Positions 17,169 to 27,374 of a stretch of 50,220 nucleotides of DNA are shown here, piece after piece. The position numbers were made by a program, and so were the translations under genes. Source of the DNA: Eubacteriaceae bacterium (lineage in GTDB: Bacteria > Bacillota > Clostridia > Lachnospirales > Lachnospiraceae); NCBI GenBank assembly GCA_910574015.1, contig CAJSYQ010000027.1:675-50894 (forward strand), in the 5' to 3' direction. The notes beneath the pieces are model-generated. The model was not told the DNA's origin. It saw only the letters and a list, made by a program, of their open reading frames with translations, and searched no databases. Numbering within the stretch: the stretch's first letter is position 1; each line of letters begins with the position of its first letter.

Positions 17169-18443
17169 GTGTTAGAAATTATGACCAGTGAGGCCGAGAA
17201 CGCCGCTGCCAACCTATTAGTGATCGGCGTTGGCGGTGCCGGCAATAATGCGGTTAATCGAATGATAGATGAGGGAATAAAGGGTGTGGAATTCGTCTGC
17301 ATCAATACAGATAAACAGATACTACAGCGCTGTAAGGCTCCCGTTTGTATCCAGATTGGGGAGAAACTGACGAAGGGACTTGGAGCAGGAGCCAAACCTG
17401 AGATTGGGGAGAAAGCGGCAGAGGAAAGCCAGGAAGAGCTTGCCGAGATCGTGAAGGATGCGGATATGGTATTTGTCACCTGCGGTATGGGCGGCGGAAC
17501 GGGAACTGGTGCGGCTCCGGTTGTGGCCAGGATTGCCAAGGATATGGGAAAACTCACGGTCGGAATTGTAACAAAGCCCTTTAGCTTTGAGGGGAAGAGC
17601 CGTATGAACAATGCCACAGGCGGCATTGAAAAGCTGAAAGATTGTGTGGACACGCTGATCGTGATTCCTAATGATAAACTGCTTGCCATCTGTGACCGGA
17701 GAACAACGATGCCGGAAGCATTGAAGAAGGCAGATGAAGTGCTTCAGCAGGGCGTCCAGGGAATTACGGATCTGATCAATACACCGGCGCTGATCAATCT
17801 CGATTTTGCCGATGTTACTACGGTAATGAAGGACAAGGGTATCGCTCATATCGGCATTGGCAGCGGACAGGGAGATGATAAATGCGTAGAAGCCGTTAAG
17901 CAGGCGATCACAAGTCCCCTTCTGGAGACTACCATTGACGGGGCGACCCACGTTATTATCAATATATCCGGCGAAGTCAGCCTGATCGAGGCAAATGAAG
18001 CTGCTTCCTATGTCCAGGAGCTTGCCGGTGAAGAGGCCACTATTATTTTCGGATCTATGTATGATGAATCCCGGGCCGATTCCGTGACCATCACTATCAT
18101 CGCCACCGGTCTGGACAGTGCTCCGCAGTCCTCGGATCCGCTGAGCAGCTTCAATGCGAAATACGGAACAGGGACACCGAGTTTCCTGAATAATTCTGCA
18201 GCGACAGCCCAGAGAGGCAGCGGACTGAGCTTTCTGGACAGTTTCCAGGGAAATAAACAGACCAGAGGTTCCGTGCCTGGTGCACAGTCCATGAATCCGG
18301 GGAGGAGTACCCGTTCCCTGGAGGAAGATATGCCGGTGCTTGGCAGCCGTAATCCGGCTAAAAGACCAGTATCAAATGAAAAACAGGGAATGGAAGGAAT
18401 AAAAATTCCGACATTTATCCAGAATAAGAAGCAGGAGGGTTAA
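17169..18443 (+). CDS. ftsZ: Cell division GTPase FtsZ
   Basis: This 424-residue tubulin homologue forms the cytokinetic Z-ring. It has [15 protein letters not shown] near residue 17, the GTP-binding tubulin signature [18 protein letters not shown] near residue 103, [11 protein letters not shown] and the T7-loop region [12 protein letters not shown] variable linker of about 90 residues is followed by the short C-terminal peptide [13 protein letters not shown], which binds FtsA/SepF/ZapA-type partners. The start is a GTG at 17169, set by AAGGAGG 7 bases upstream; an in-frame ATG follows four codons later. secG begins 5 bases after the stop. No ftsA is present in the window. Confidence 0.98.
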   Translation: MLEIMTSEAENAAANLLVIGVGGAGNNAVNRMIDEGIKGVEFVCINTDKQILQRCKAPVCIQIGEKLTKGLGAGAKPEIGEKAAEESQEELAEIVKDADMVFVTCGMGGGTGTGAAPVVARIAKDMGKLTVGIVTKPFSFEGKSRMNNATGGIEKLKDCVDTLIVIPNDKLLAICDRRTTMPEALKKADEVLQQGVQGITDLINTPALINLDFADVTTVMKDKGIAHIGIGSGQGDDKCVEAVKQAITSPLLETTIDGATHVIINISGEVSLIEANEAASYVQELAGEEATIIFGSMYDESRADSVTITIIATGLDSAPQSSDPLSSFNAKYGTGTPSFLNNSAATAQRGSGLSFLDSFQGNKQTRGSVPGAQSMNPGRSTRSLEEDMPVLGSRNPAKRPVSNEKQGMEGIKIPTFIQNKKQEG

Positions 18444-18448
18444 GAAAC

Positions 18449-18694
18449 ATGACTTCAACACTGAAAACAATTGTTACCATCGCTTATATTATCATCTGTG
18501 TTGCACTTGTTATTGTAGTACTGATGCAGGAAGGAAAGACAAATGGTCTGGGTGCCATGACCGGCGCGGCAGATACATACTGGACAAAGAATAAGGGTCG
18601 TTCAGCAGAAGGTATCCTGGTGAAGATTACCAGAGTTCTGTCGGTATTATTTGTTGCCTTGTCGTTAGTTCTCTGCACCAACTGGCTGGACTGA
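18449..18694 (+). CDS. secG: Preprotein translocase subunit SecG
   Basis: This 81-residue protein has two membrane helices (about residues 5-24 and 59-77) and the SecG core VIVVLMQEGKTNGLGAMTGAADTYW. SecG is the small non-essential subunit of the SecYEG channel. Its ribosome site (GGAGGG) lies within the last codons of ftsZ, so the two genes are translationally close and share one transcript. A terminator follows. secG-rnr-smpB is a common Firmicute order, so this gene joins the division cluster to the RNA quality-control cluster. Confidence 0.95.
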   Translation: MTSTLKTIVTIAYIIICVALVIVVLMQEGKTNGLGAMTGAADTYWTKNKGRSAEGILVKITRVLSVLFVALSLVLCTNWLD

Positions 18695-18732
18695 GTGAAT
18701 TATAAAATCCACTGATCTTATACAATAACAGG

Positions 18733-18762
18733 CACTCCTTCACAGTGTGAGGGGGTGTTTTT
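18733..18762 (+). terminator. Rho-independent terminator after secG
   Basis: An 11-bp stem containing G-U pairs (CACTCCTTCAC at 18733-18743 with GTGAGGGGGTG at 18747-18757), a three-base loop and TTTTT close the ftsZ-secG transcript. Confidence 0.8.
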
Positions 18763-18823
18763 GGGTATACGGCTCTATCAGTCTCACTGTGGGCATGGGC
18801 AGGATACAGCTGGATGAAAAAGA

Positions 18824-21010
18824 ATGGAGATTAAAATGGAAGAAAATTTAAGAAGCGAGAGAAAGGAAATGATCCTGTCATTTGTTCAGGATAAAGATTA
18901 CCGCCCTATACGCACGAAAGAAATGGCCAATCTTTTTGGCGTTCCCAAAAGAGACCGGAGCGACTTTCATGAGCTGCTGGACGAACTGATCCGGGAGGGG
19001 AAGATTGAAATCGACCGCAGGGGAATGATCCGACTGCCGGAGAACCGAATCTTTACGGGAACCTTTATGGCCACGAGAAAAGGTTTTGGATTTGTCCGGA
19101 TCGAGGGGGAAGACCGGGATGCATTTATACCGGAGCCCCTATGTTCCAATGCGTTCCACGGGGATCTGGTACAGATCCGTCTTACGCGGCAGGGAGGAGA
19201 GGGAAGCACAAGACGCAGTGAGGGTGAGATCATTCGGATCCTTGAGAGGAAGAATCAGACCATCGTCGGCACTTTTACAAGAAATAAGAATGTCTGTTTT
19301 GTGTTACCCGATAATGAAAAGATTACCCGGGACATTTATATTGCGAAAGGAAACACGCTGGATGCTGCCGACGGCCATAAGGTAGTGGTGGAGCTCTCTG
19401 ATTTTGGTGATAAGAACAACAGCCCGGAAGGGCATGTTACCCAGATTCTCGGACATATCAATGATCCTGGCGTGGATATTCTGTCTATCATAAAGAGCTT
19501 TGGCCTGCCAGAGGAGTTCCCGGAGGGAGTGATGCGGCAGACGGCGGGAATACCGGATTATGTGGACAGTCCCGAATTTGCCGGAAGAGTAGATATCCGG
19601 GGGATGGATACCGTTACCATTGATGGCGAGGACGCCAAGGATCTGGACGATGCCATTACCATCTCCAGGAAGGAGGATGGCGGATATGAGTTGGGCGTCC
19701 ATATTGCAGATGTGTCCCATTATGTAACGGAGAATTCTGCACTGGACAGAGAGGCGCTGAGGCGGGGAACCAGTGTGTATCTGGTGGACCGGGTGATCCC
19801 GATGCTTCCGCATAAGCTGTCCAACGGCATCTGCTCTCTGAATGCCGGGGAAGACCGGCTGGCATTAAGCTGTTTTATGACCTTTGATAAGAAGGGGAGA
19901 ATCCAGAACCACCGGATTGCTGAAACACTGCTCAATGTCACAGAGCGGATGAATTACAGCGACGTCAATGATATACTGACATATCATAGGGCCGAGACCT
20001 GCCAGCGGTATGAGAAACTGATCCCGATGTTTGAGGCCATGGAGGAATTGGCGGCGCTTCTCAGGAAGAATCGGAAAAAGCATGGATCCATCGACTTCAA
20101 TTTCGCCGAGTGTAAGATCCGGCTGGACCGCCAGGGCCATCCGGTGGATATCGTACCCTACGACCGCAATGTGGCCACAAGAATCATAGAAGAGTTTATG
20201 CTGGCGGCCAACGAGACGGTGGCAGAGGAATATTTCTGGCTGGAGATTCCCTTTGTGTACCGCACACACGAATATCCGGATCTGGAGAAGGTACAGACAC
20301 TGGCCCGGATGACAGCGGCCTTTGGTTATCATATGAAAGTGGGAAATGAAGAGGTCCATCCGAGAGAGATACAGAAGCTGATCGAACAGATTGACGGAAC
20401 AGAGGAGGAGGCATTTCTGAGCCGGCTCACTCTGCGCTCTATGAAGCGTGCCAAATATTCCACCGTCAATGAGGGACATTTTGGCCTGGCGACACAATAC
20501 TACTGTCATTTCACATCCCCCATCCGCCGCTATCCGGATCTACAGATCCACCGGATCATCAAGGAGAATATCCGCCGTGGCATACGGGATAACCGGTATG
20601 AGCACTATCAGAGCATTCTTCCTGGAGTGGCCAGAGAGACAAGCGAACTGGAGCGCCGTGCCGATGATGCGGAGCGGGAGGTGGAGAAGCTGAAAAAGGC
20701 GGAATATATGCAGTCGCATATTGGAGAGATCTTCGACGGCGTCGTCAGTGGTGTGACGTCGTGGGGCATTTATGTAGAATTGGAAAATACGGTGGAAGGA
20801 ATGGTGCGGCTTGCTGACATGATGGATGACCGCTATGATTTTGAAGAAGAAAAATACCGTGTAACTGGTCATTATACAGGCAGGGAGTACCGTATGGGAC
20901 AGGCTGTACGGGTGAAGGTAGAGCAGGTTGACAAACTGACAAGGACAATCGATTTTAGCATGGTAACAGAGGGGGATGAGAACAGATGGGAAAACAGACA
21001 ACAAAGCTGA
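18824..21010 (+). CDS. rnr: Ribonuclease R
   Basis: This 728-residue RNase II-family 3'-5' exoribonuclease has an N-terminal winged-helix region (about 1-65) and cold-shock domains. The RNB catalytic domain carries [13 protein letters not shown] near residue 268, with the metal-binding aspartates, and [18 protein letters not shown]-terminal S1 domain starts near residue 634 ([20 protein letters not shown]). RNase R degrades structured RNA and, with SmpB and tmRNA, clears defective messages; both partners are the next two genes. The start may be the second Met at 18836, which has GGAG about 7 bases upstream. smpB overlaps its 3' end by 25 bases. Confidence 0.96.
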   Translation: MEIKMEENLRSERKEMILSFVQDKDYRPIRTKEMANLFGVPKRDRSDFHELLDELIREGKIEIDRRGMIRLPENRIFTGTFMATRKGFGFVRIEGEDRDAFIPEPLCSNAFHGDLVQIRLTRQGGEGSTRRSEGEIIRILERKNQTIVGTFTRNKNVCFVLPDNEKITRDIYIAKGNTLDAADGHKVVVELSDFGDKNNSPEGHVTQILGHINDPGVDILSIIKSFGLPEEFPEGVMRQTAGIPDYVDSPEFAGRVDIRGMDTVTIDGEDAKDLDDAITISRKEDGGYELGVHIADVSHYVTENSALDREALRRGTSVYLVDRVIPMLPHKLSNGICSLNAGEDRLALSCFMTFDKKGRIQNHRIAETLLNVTERMNYSDVNDILTYHRAETCQRYEKLIPMFEAMEELAALLRKNRKKHGSIDFNFAECKIRLDRQGHPVDIVPYDRNVATRIIEEFMLAANETVAEEYFWLEIPFVYRTHEYPDLEKVQTLARMTAAFGYHMKVGNEEVHPREIQKLIEQIDGTEEEAFLSRLTLRSMKRAKYSTVNEGHFGLATQYYCHFTSPIRRYPDLQIHRIIKENIRRGIRDNRYEHYQSILPGVARETSELERRADDAEREVEKLKKAEYMQSHIGEIFDGVVSGVTSWGIYVELENTVEGMVRLADMMDDRYDFEEEKYRVTGHYTGREYRMGQAVRVKVEQVDKLTRTIDFSMVTEGDENRWENRQQS

Positions 21011-21453
21011 TCGCCAATAATAAAAAGGCATATCATGATTATTTTATTGAAGAAAAATATGAGGCGGGGATTGAACTGGTGGGGACAGAGGTAAAGTCCA
21101 TCCGCCAGGGCCACTGCAGCATCAAAGAGGCTTTTATACGCATAGACAGGAATAACGAAGTGCAGCTGTATGGGATGCATGTCAGTCCCTATGAAAAGGG
21201 AAACATTTTTAATAAAGATCCTCTGCGGGTCAGAAAGCTTCTGCTCCATAAATATGAGATCCGTAAACTGATTGGGAAGATGAAACAGAAAGGGTATACC
21301 CTGGTGCCTTTGAGCGTATACTTTAAGGGCAGTAAGATCAAGGCGGAGATTGCCCTTGCCAAGGGCAAGAAATTGTACGACAAGCGGCAGGATATCGCGA
21401 AAAAGGATCAGAGACGGGCGGCAGAGCGTGAATTTAAGGTTAGGAATCTATAA
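20986..21453 (+). CDS. smpB: SsrA-binding protein SmpB
   Basis: This 155-residue basic protein binds tmRNA and takes it to stalled ribosomes. It has the conserved core [29 protein letters not shown], and [20 protein letters not shown]. The positively charged C-terminal tail ([16 protein letters not shown]) enters the mRNA channel. The 25-base overlap with rnr implies translational coupling. The tmRNA gene itself begins 117 bases downstream, so the whole trans-translation kit is in one place. Confidence 0.97.
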   Translation: MGKQTTKLIANNKKAYHDYFIEEKYEAGIELVGTEVKSIRQGHCSIKEAFIRIDRNNEVQLYGMHVSPYEKGNIFNKDPLRVRKLLLHKYEIRKLIGKMKQKGYTLVPLSVYFKGSKIKAEIALAKGKKLYDKRQDIAKKDQRRAAEREFKVRNL

Positions 21454-21527
21454 TCCCAGTGAAAAGAGGGACAAATGCAATGCCATCGACTGTATGGGCG
21501 GGATGGTTGGCAATTTTTTCCCACACC

Positions 21528-21556
21528 TTGACAGAACCTTCCGCATATGATACCAT
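21528..21556 (+). promoter_or_regulatory. ssrA promoter
   Basis: A consensus -35 TTGACA at 21528-21533 and TACCAT at 21551-21556 are 17 bases apart, 15 bases before the tmRNA 5' end. Confidence 0.65.
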
Positions 21557-21570
21557 AGCACTAACAGTAC

Positions 21571-21934
21571 GGGCTTGTACTGGTTTCGACAGGCCGGCTG
21601 AAGACGGTGAAGCTATCCGTGGACTGTGACCACGTTAAAACGCAGATTTTAAATTAAACGCTGATAATAAAGAATTAGCTTACGCTGCCTAATTAAAGGT
21701 GGCTGCTGATCTTAAGTGTCCTGCAGCTTAGGTTCAGTATCATCCTTTGCAGGGAACCCTGTCTGCTAAGCTTTGCGCAGGCAGGAGAATTTATGAAGCT
21801 ACCGAATTCGTGTGGATGTCAGTTTCCACTGGATAAGGGAAACATTTTCCATTTGGAAAATAGAACAACTGACTATGATAGTAGAAGAACGTGGGATTCC
21901 GGTTTGGACGCGGGTTCGACTCCCGCCAGGTCCA
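21571..21934 (+). ncRNA. ssrA: Transfer-messenger RNA (tmRNA)
   Basis: The 5' end GGGCTTG (21571-21577) pairs with CAGGTCC (21927-21933) to make the tRNA-like acceptor stem, followed by the discriminator A at 21934. The GCGGG-TTCGACT-CCCGC T-arm (21910-21926) and the 5' TGGTTTCGACAGG element are typical. CCA is not encoded. The internal reading frame GCT at 21660 to the TAA at 21690-21692 gives the tag ADNKELAYAA, ending in the AA recognised by ClpXP-type proteases. The RNA rescues stalled ribosomes with SmpB, encoded just upstream. Confidence 0.95.
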
Positions 21935-21958
21935 TGATAAAGGATAAAATTGGCAGTC

Positions 21959-21984
21959 AGGCAGTGATGCAGGGCTGCTTTTTA
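21959..21984 (+). terminator. Weak terminator after ssrA
   Basis: AGGCAG (21959-21964) pairs with CTGCTT (21975-21980) across a ten-base loop and is followed by TTTATCT. It is the best candidate terminator for the tmRNA, though the stem is short. Confidence 0.4.
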
Positions 21985-22077
21985 TCTGTATTTTCCAGGA
22001 TAAAGCTGAGCTGGTGCAAGGAATGATAGATAACTGACACATTTACTTACCAAATAATCAAGGGAGCCAATTAGTCT

Positions 22078-24114
22078 ATGCTGCTGACAGATTCTGTGCG
22101 CAATATTAAGGGTGTGGGGGAAAAGGCGGAACAGTGCCTGAATAAAATGAATATTTACAGTATTGCGGATCTTTTGGAGCACTATCCAAGAGATTACGAT
22201 GAGTTTAAGCCATTGCAGCCCATATCCTCTGTGGCAGAGGGGGAGATGGCAGCGGTGGAGGGCAGTCTCAGTGCCAGGCCGCAAGTTAAAGTCCGGGGCC
22301 GGCTGAAGATCCTCTCTGTGATGCTGCAGGACGAATCCGGCAGTATCCCGGTGACATGGTTTAATATGGCGTTTCTAAGGAATCAGCTGAGGATGGGGAC
22401 TCATTATATTCTGCGGGGAAAGGTGACAAAGAAAAGCGGCAGACTGGTGCTGGATCAGCCGAAGATTTATACGAGACAGGAATTTTACCGGCAGGCGGGC
22501 AGGATGCGGCCGGTTTATCCTCTGACTTTTGGAATTACCAACAATGCTGTGACAAAAGCACTGGAGACGGCATTGAGAGAGACAGAGGACCTGGCGGAGT
22601 ATCTCCCGGCAGAGGTTCGGAAGAGACAGGGGCTCATCGGGTATAAAAAGGCATTAAAGCAGATTCATTTTCCGGCGAACCAGGAAGAGATGAGGGAGGC
22701 CCGCCGCCGGCTGGTTTTTGATGAATTATTTCTCTATCAACTGGCGCTCTCCTATATAAAGAAAAATGGAAGAAGCCGGAGCGCCCACATGATCGAACCG
22801 AAACCAGAGGCGGCGGAATTTTTGGACGAGCTGCCATTTTCCTTGACGAAGGCACAAGAGAAAGTATACGAAGAGATTCTTCAGGATATGGGAGACGGAT
22901 ATGTGATGAACCGTCTCGTGCAGGGAGATGTGGGATCCGGGAAGACCATCGTGGCAGTGCTTGCTCTCTATCAGGTGGTACTGAACGGGGGACAGGGGGC
23001 ATTTATGGTGCCGACAGAGGTTCTGGCCAGTCAGCATTATAAGAGCCTTTCCGGGCTTCTATCGGAACGGGGAGTTCGGATCGGTCTCCTTACCGGATCG
23101 CTGACAGCCAGACAGAAACGAGAGGGCAGGGAGAAGATTGTCGCAGGAGACTGGGATATCGTGGTGGGAACCCACGCCATTATCCAGGATAATGTGGAAT
23201 TTGCGGAGCTTGCCCTTGTGATCACGGATGAGCAGCATCGGTTCGGCGTCCGTCAGAGGGAAAGCCTTTTTCAGAAAGGACAGGAGCCTCACGTGCTCGC
23301 CATGAGTGCGACTCCCATACCGCGGACACTGGCATTGATCCTCTATGGTGATATGGATCTGTCGGTGATCGATGAGCGCCCCGCGGACAGGCTTCCGGTT
23401 AAAAATTGTGTTGTCAATACGGATTATCGACCCAATGCATACCGTTTTATGATGGAGCAGATCCGGGAAGGGCATCAGGTCTACATAATATGTCCCATGG
23501 TGGAAGAGAGTGAAGAGAGTGATCTGGAAAATGTCACGATATATACAGAGGAATTGAAGGATATTTTTCCTGTCTCTGTGAGGATCGAGGGGCTGCACGG
23601 TAAGATGAAGCCAGTTCAGAAGGATGAGATTATGGAACGTTTTGCCCAGGGAGAGACAGATATCCTTGTTTCCACTACGGTGATCGAGGTGGGGATTGAT
23701 GTGCCGAATTCTACGGTGATCATGATAGAGAATGCGGAACGGTTTGGTCTTGCCCAGCTTCACCAGCTCCGGGGGCGTGTGGGACGAGGCGGCTGCCAGT
23801 CTTATTGTATCCTTATGACGGGACAGGAATCGAAGGATGCGGTGGAACGCCTCTCTGTCCTTGCTGGATCCAATGATGGTTTTTTCATTGCGCAGGAGGA
23901 TCTCAAAATTCGGGGACAGGGAGATCTTTTTGGGATCCGGCAGAGTGGGGACCAGCTCTTTGCACTGGCGGATATATTTCAGGATGCCCAGATCCTGCGG
24001 CAGGCAGGGGAAGAGGCAAAGGCGTTTACAGAGGATGAGATCGTTCTTCTCTACAGGAAAAATTACCGGCTGAGAGACCGGGTGGAAACCTATCTGGGAA
24101 AAGTTACGCTGTGA
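22078..24114 (+). CDS. recG: ATP-dependent DNA helicase RecG
   Basis: This 678-residue helicase reverses stalled replication forks and branch-migrates recombination intermediates. An N-terminal OB-fold wedge domain (about 55-150) includes VMLQDESGSIPVTWFN. The helicase core has the Walker A GDVGSGKTIVA near residue 283, DEQHRFG near 382, MSATPIPRTLAL, and VSTTVIEVGIDVPNS with the arginine-finger block QLRGRVGRGG. Length is standard. It stands alone between ssrA and rsmD, and the recG-rsmD pairing is common in Firmicutes. Confidence 0.97.
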   Translation: MLLTDSVRNIKGVGEKAEQCLNKMNIYSIADLLEHYPRDYDEFKPLQPISSVAEGEMAAVEGSLSARPQVKVRGRLKILSVMLQDESGSIPVTWFNMAFLRNQLRMGTHYILRGKVTKKSGRLVLDQPKIYTRQEFYRQAGRMRPVYPLTFGITNNAVTKALETALRETEDLAEYLPAEVRKRQGLIGYKKALKQIHFPANQEEMREARRRLVFDELFLYQLALSYIKKNGRSRSAHMIEPKPEAAEFLDELPFSLTKAQEKVYEEILQDMGDGYVMNRLVQGDVGSGKTIVAVLALYQVVLNGGQGAFMVPTEVLASQHYKSLSGLLSERGVRIGLLTGSLTARQKREGREKIVAGDWDIVVGTHAIIQDNVEFAELALVITDEQHRFGVRQRESLFQKGQEPHVLAMSATPIPRTLALILYGDMDLSVIDERPADRLPVKNCVVNTDYRPNAYRFMMEQIREGHQVYIICPMVEESEESDLENVTIYTEELKDIFPVSVRIEGLHGKMKPVQKDEIMERFAQGETDILVSTTVIEVGIDVPNSTVIMIENAERFGLAQLHQLRGRVGRGGCQSYCILMTGQESKDAVERLSVLAGSNDGFFIAQEDLKIRGQGDLFGIRQSGDQLFALADIFQDAQILRQAGEEAKAFTEDEIVLLYRKNYRLRDRVETYLGKVTL

Positions 24115-24216
24115 CGCTGTTACGGATCGTATAGTACCGTTTTCAACAGATGGAAAAATCTTTTCTTGAAAAAATTGTTTCCATCATATACAATAAGAAT
24201 AGTTATGGAGGTAACT

Positions 24217-24771
24217 ATGAGAGTAATAGCAGGGAAAGCCAGAAGGCTTCCTCTTATAACACCAGAGGGAAGGGACACAAGGCCTACTACAGACCGGATC
24301 AAAGAGACGCTGTTCAGCATGATACAGACAGACGTGCCGGGCTGTATCTTTCTGGATCTGTTTAGCGGAAGTGGTGGAATTGGCATAGAGGCGCTGAGCC
24401 GGGGGGCGGAAAAAGCGTATTTTGTTGAGTTCGGAAAAGAGCCGCTGCGCTGTATCAGAGCGAATCTGACGAAAACGAAATTGAACGATCAGGCGGTAGT
24501 GCTCTCGGTGGAAGTGACTTATGGTATTTCCAAGCTGGAGCGGATGGGGCAGGTATTTGATATTGTCTATGCTGATCCGCCCTACCGAAAGGGCCTGGAG
24601 CCAAAAATACTGCAGCTTCTGACAGATTCCCGGATCGTAAGGCCGGGGACGATGGTTATTCTTGAGTCAGCACTGGAGACATCGCCGGATTATATAGACA
24701 AAGAGCGTTATGAGATAATGAAAATTAAGGAATATAAGACAAACCAGCATATATTTCTAAAGGTGAGATAA
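24217..24771 (+). CDS. rsmD: 16S rRNA (guanine(966)-N(2))-methyltransferase RsmD
   Basis: This 184-residue Rossmann methyltransferase methylates N2 of G966 in 16S rRNA. It opens MRVIAGKARRLPL and has RPTTDRIKETLF, the SAM-binding DLFSGSGGIGIEALSRGA and the catalytic YADPPYRKG. I chose the ATG at 24217 because GGAGG ends 5 bases before it; an earlier in-frame ATG at 24166 adds residues not found in the family and has no ribosome site. In many Firmicutes rsmD is followed by coaD, which here lies about 10 kb away. Confidence 0.95.
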   Translation: MRVIAGKARRLPLITPEGRDTRPTTDRIKETLFSMIQTDVPGCIFLDLFSGSGGIGIEALSRGAEKAYFVEFGKEPLRCIRANLTKTKLNDQAVVLSVEVTYGISKLERMGQVFDIVYADPPYRKGLEPKILQLLTDSRIVRPGTMVILESALETSPDYIDKERYEIMKIKEYKTNQHIFLKVR

Positions 24772-24807
24772 GCGTGCGCCGGAGGCGTGTGCGAATGGAG
24801 GAAAAGG

Positions 24808-25479
24808 ATGAACCCATCAAGGATTGAGCAGGCAATTGATGAAATTTATAATTATGTGGAAGAATGCAAACCATCGAAACTTTATCCCAATAAAGTTGTT
24901 GTAGAGAGAGGGGAGCTCTATGACCTCTTGGACGAGCTTCGCCTGTGTGCGCCGGAGGAGATCAAACGGTATCAGAAAATCATTAACAATCGTGACGGGA
25001 TTTTGAACGAAGCACAAAAAAGGGCAGAGGAAATGGTTGTACAGGCACAGCAGCAGACCGCCCAGCTTCTGGATCAGAATGAGATCGTACAGACGGCATA
25101 CCAGCGGGCAGAGGACATTATGAAACAGGCGGCGGAAGAGGCGCAGAAACTATTGGAGGAGGCACAGCTGGAGAGTGAACAGATGCGTCGGGCTTCCCTT
25201 GCTTATACGAACGATCTTCTGGCTGAGGCCCAGCGGCATGTAGAAGAGTCGCTGAAGGAGACAGAAAATAAACACCTTATGCTGGCGAGTGCACTGAAGA
25301 ACAGCATTCAGGTAATGAAGGTAAACAGGGAGGAGCTTCTGTCTCAGCTGGAGCCGGAGAAGTATCTCAGAAAACAGCAGACAGCGGAGGCGGCAGCGGC
25401 AGAAACCAAAGAACAGGCAGAGGGGGCTGATGATGAATTTTATGTCCCGGAAAATGCATTTTTAAAAGAAAATAATTAA
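24808..25479 (+). CDS. Coiled-coil protein, V-ATPase subunit H / DivIVA-like
   Basis: This 223-residue hydrophilic protein has a long helical coiled coil from about residue 45 to 190, rich in Glu, Gln and Ala heptads (EAQKRAEEMVVQAQQQ, AAEEAQKLLEEAQLE). The Ala/Glu-rich tail ends FYVPENAFLKENN. It has no signal peptide or membrane helix. Proteins of this kind are often labelled as ATPase stalk-like, but no ATP synthase genes are nearby, so I do not assign that role. A scaffold or DivIVA-like function is possible. The start at 24808 is set by GGAGG about 6 bases upstream. Its last 18 bases overlap the convergent membrane-protein gene. Confidence 0.7.
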   Translation: MNPSRIEQAIDEIYNYVEECKPSKLYPNKVVVERGELYDLLDELRLCAPEEIKRYQKIINNRDGILNEAQKRAEEMVVQAQQQTAQLLDQNEIVQTAYQRAEDIMKQAAEEAQKLLEEAQLESEQMRRASLAYTNDLLAEAQRHVEESLKETENKHLMLASALKNSIQVMKVNREELLSQLEPEKYLRKQQTAEAAAAETKEQAEGADDEFYVPENAFLKENN

Positions 25480-26355
25480 CAGCCATGCGAGAATACTATT
25501 ACCCGCTTTGATCATCAGATAAGGAAAGATAGAGAGTTCTGATCTGGCAAGGACACTGCCCGTTTGGGCGGCGGCGGAGAGACCGCCGAAGGACAGGATA
25601 GCCAGCATCAGGGCTTTTTTTGTGCAAAAATTTATTGCCGCTGCCTGCAGATAGGAGACGCCGCTTGTTATTTCCAGGAGGCCGGAACACAAAATTCTGG
25701 CGGAAGGGGAACTTCCCGGAAACCGGCTTATAAATTGTCCGAAAATGGAAAAGATAATGACATAGCCGCCAATCTTCACGAGAAGGAGAAAGCTGTCCAG
25801 GATAATCCTGTCCAGTCGGCCGCTGAGAGAATCAGCGGCGGTTGTAGCGCCCTCCGTAATACAGATGGGCTGTGTCCGATTCCGATAGGCAAAGTATGTG
25901 TGGCCGGGCAGATGAGGAACGGAGGCAAGCAATAGGAAGAGCAGGCTGCCGGCCAGAGAGGACAGGATCAGAAAGAGGAACAGGAGAGCCGACTGACGGG
26001 AATCCGTTCCCAGTATTGTTGCCCCACAAAATACCAGAACGAACATGGGACTGGGATTATTTACGAAGCCAAGATAGAAGTAGGCCTGTTTTCTTGAAAG
26101 AAGCCCTTTATCATACTGATTTGCAACAAGAGTAGCGCCGGCAGGATAGCCGCATAGAATACCGGTAAGCAGGAAAATACGACTCTGGGTGACACGGGGC
26201 AGGCAGGAGTCAAACAATCGGATGGCGATGAAAAAAGGAAGCAGCGTGGGGAGAAGCTGCGTGATCCACAGAGCCGCGCCGTATTTGCTGCCGGCCAGGG
26301 CGGTTTCCGGGAAGAAGAGAAGAAGACAAAGGAAGAGGATGGAGATAACTATCAT
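25462..26355 (-). CDS. YlbJ-like (nucleoside-recognition family) integral membrane protein
   Basis: This 297-residue very hydrophobic protein has about seven membrane helices. It has a gate-like LTGILCGYPAGATLVANQY segment and SFGGLSAAAQTGSVL near the C-terminus. These resemble sporulation integral membrane protein YlbJ and the SpmA/SpmB 'nucleoside recognition' group. YlbJ is needed for spore formation in Bacillus, but this protein is about 100 residues shorter. It is transcribed against its neighbours and overlaps the coiled-coil gene tail to tail by 18 bases. The ribosome site GGTGGG is weak. Family membership is fairly clear; function is inferred. Confidence 0.75.
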   Translation of the reverse strand: MIVISILFLCLLLFFPETALAGSKYGAALWITQLLPTLLPFFIAIRLFDSCLPRVTQSRIFLLTGILCGYPAGATLVANQYDKGLLSRKQAYFYLGFVNNPSPMFVLVFCGATILGTDSRQSALLFLFLILSSLAGSLLFLLLASVPHLPGHTYFAYRNRTQPICITEGATTAADSLSGRLDRIILDSFLLLVKIGGYVIIFSIFGQFISRFPGSSPSARILCSGLLEITSGVSYLQAAAINFCTKKALMLAILSFGGLSAAAQTGSVLARSELSIFPYLMIKAGNSILAWLLIIFF

Positions 26356-26492
26356 AGTTCGTTCCCACCTTCGGGCAGTTCAGCGGTTTGTCTGAATTCG
26401 CCGTTGAGCTGACAGTTTTTTATAATTTTATGCTGATCCGATAGACAAATAGAAGTTTTCTATGATAAAATTTTTAGGTATGGAGAAAAAGA

Positions 26493-27374
26493 ATGGACAA
26501 TAAATGGAATTTTGAGATAATGACGGATTCTGCCGCGAATCTTTCCGAAGATGTCATTAGGAGGTATGGCCTCACCATACTCTCTCAGACTTACACCATT
26601 GATGGAGTGGAGTACAGGGGGTATGAGAAGGGGAAGGATATATCTGCCGACCCTGTGTACGAAATGATGAGGGAAAAAAAAGAGATCCGAACGTCCCTTG
26701 TAAACGCACAGGAGGCAGAACAGGAGACGGAACAACTTTTAAGGGCGGGAAGGGACATTCTCTATATTGGTCTGTCCTCTGCGTTATCCGGCACATTTCA
26801 GGTTGTGCGGTTTACGTTTGAAGAACTGCAGGAGAAATATCCAGACCGGCAGCTGGCGGCGGTTGACAGTCTGTCCCTTTCTCTGGGAGAAGGTGTGCTG
26901 GTGCTGAGAGCAGCCAAGATGAGGGAAGAGGGATTTTCCCTTCGTCAGACGGAACAATGGCTGGAGTCAAACCGTCTCTGTCTGCGGCAGGAGTTTACTG
27001 TGGAGGATCTCTTTTATTTGAAGAGGGGAGGACGGATCGGAACGGCGGCGGCAGTACTGGGAGCCGCACTAAAGGTAAAGCCCATGCTGCGTGTGGATGA
27101 TGAGGGCAGCTTTGCGGCGGCGGGAAAAACAAGAGGCCGTAAGAAGTCTCTTGATATTATGGCGGAGCAGCTGCAGGAAAATATTATGGATCCCAAGGAG
27201 CAGGTGATCTATATTATGCACGGGGACTGTCTTTCGGATGCTCAGTATCTGGCAGAAGGGATTCGTCAGAGGGTAAAGGTAAAGGAGATTCAGATTCGGA
27301 TGCTGGAACCGGTGCTTGGCTCACATTCTGGTCCGGGGACGGTGGGGCAGATATATTGGGGGAAACATCGTTAA
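26493..27374 (+). CDS. DegV family fatty-acid-binding protein
   Basis: This 293-residue protein has the two-domain DegV fold, which binds a long-chain fatty acid (FakB-type partners of fatty acid kinase FakA). Visible family signatures are IMTDSAANLSEDV at the N-terminus, IRTSLVNAQE, YIGLSSALSGTFQ, VDSLSLSLGEGVLVL, and LFYLKRGGRIGTAAAVLGAALKVKP in pieces across residues 170-195. No fakA gene is adjacent, so a role in fatty-acid uptake is inference from the family. It lies just before the serine acetyltransferase gene. Confidence 0.9.
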   Translation: MDNKWNFEIMTDSAANLSEDVIRRYGLTILSQTYTIDGVEYRGYEKGKDISADPVYEMMREKKEIRTSLVNAQEAEQETEQLLRAGRDILYIGLSSALSGTFQVVRFTFEELQEKYPDRQLAAVDSLSLSLGEGVLVLRAAKMREEGFSLRQTEQWLESNRLCLRQEFTVEDLFYLKRGGRIGTAAAVLGAALKVKPMLRVDDEGSFAAAGKTRGRKKSLDIMAEQLQENIMDPKEQVIYIMHGDCLSDAQYLAEGIRQRVKVKEIQIRMLEPVLGSHSGPGTVGQIYWGKHR

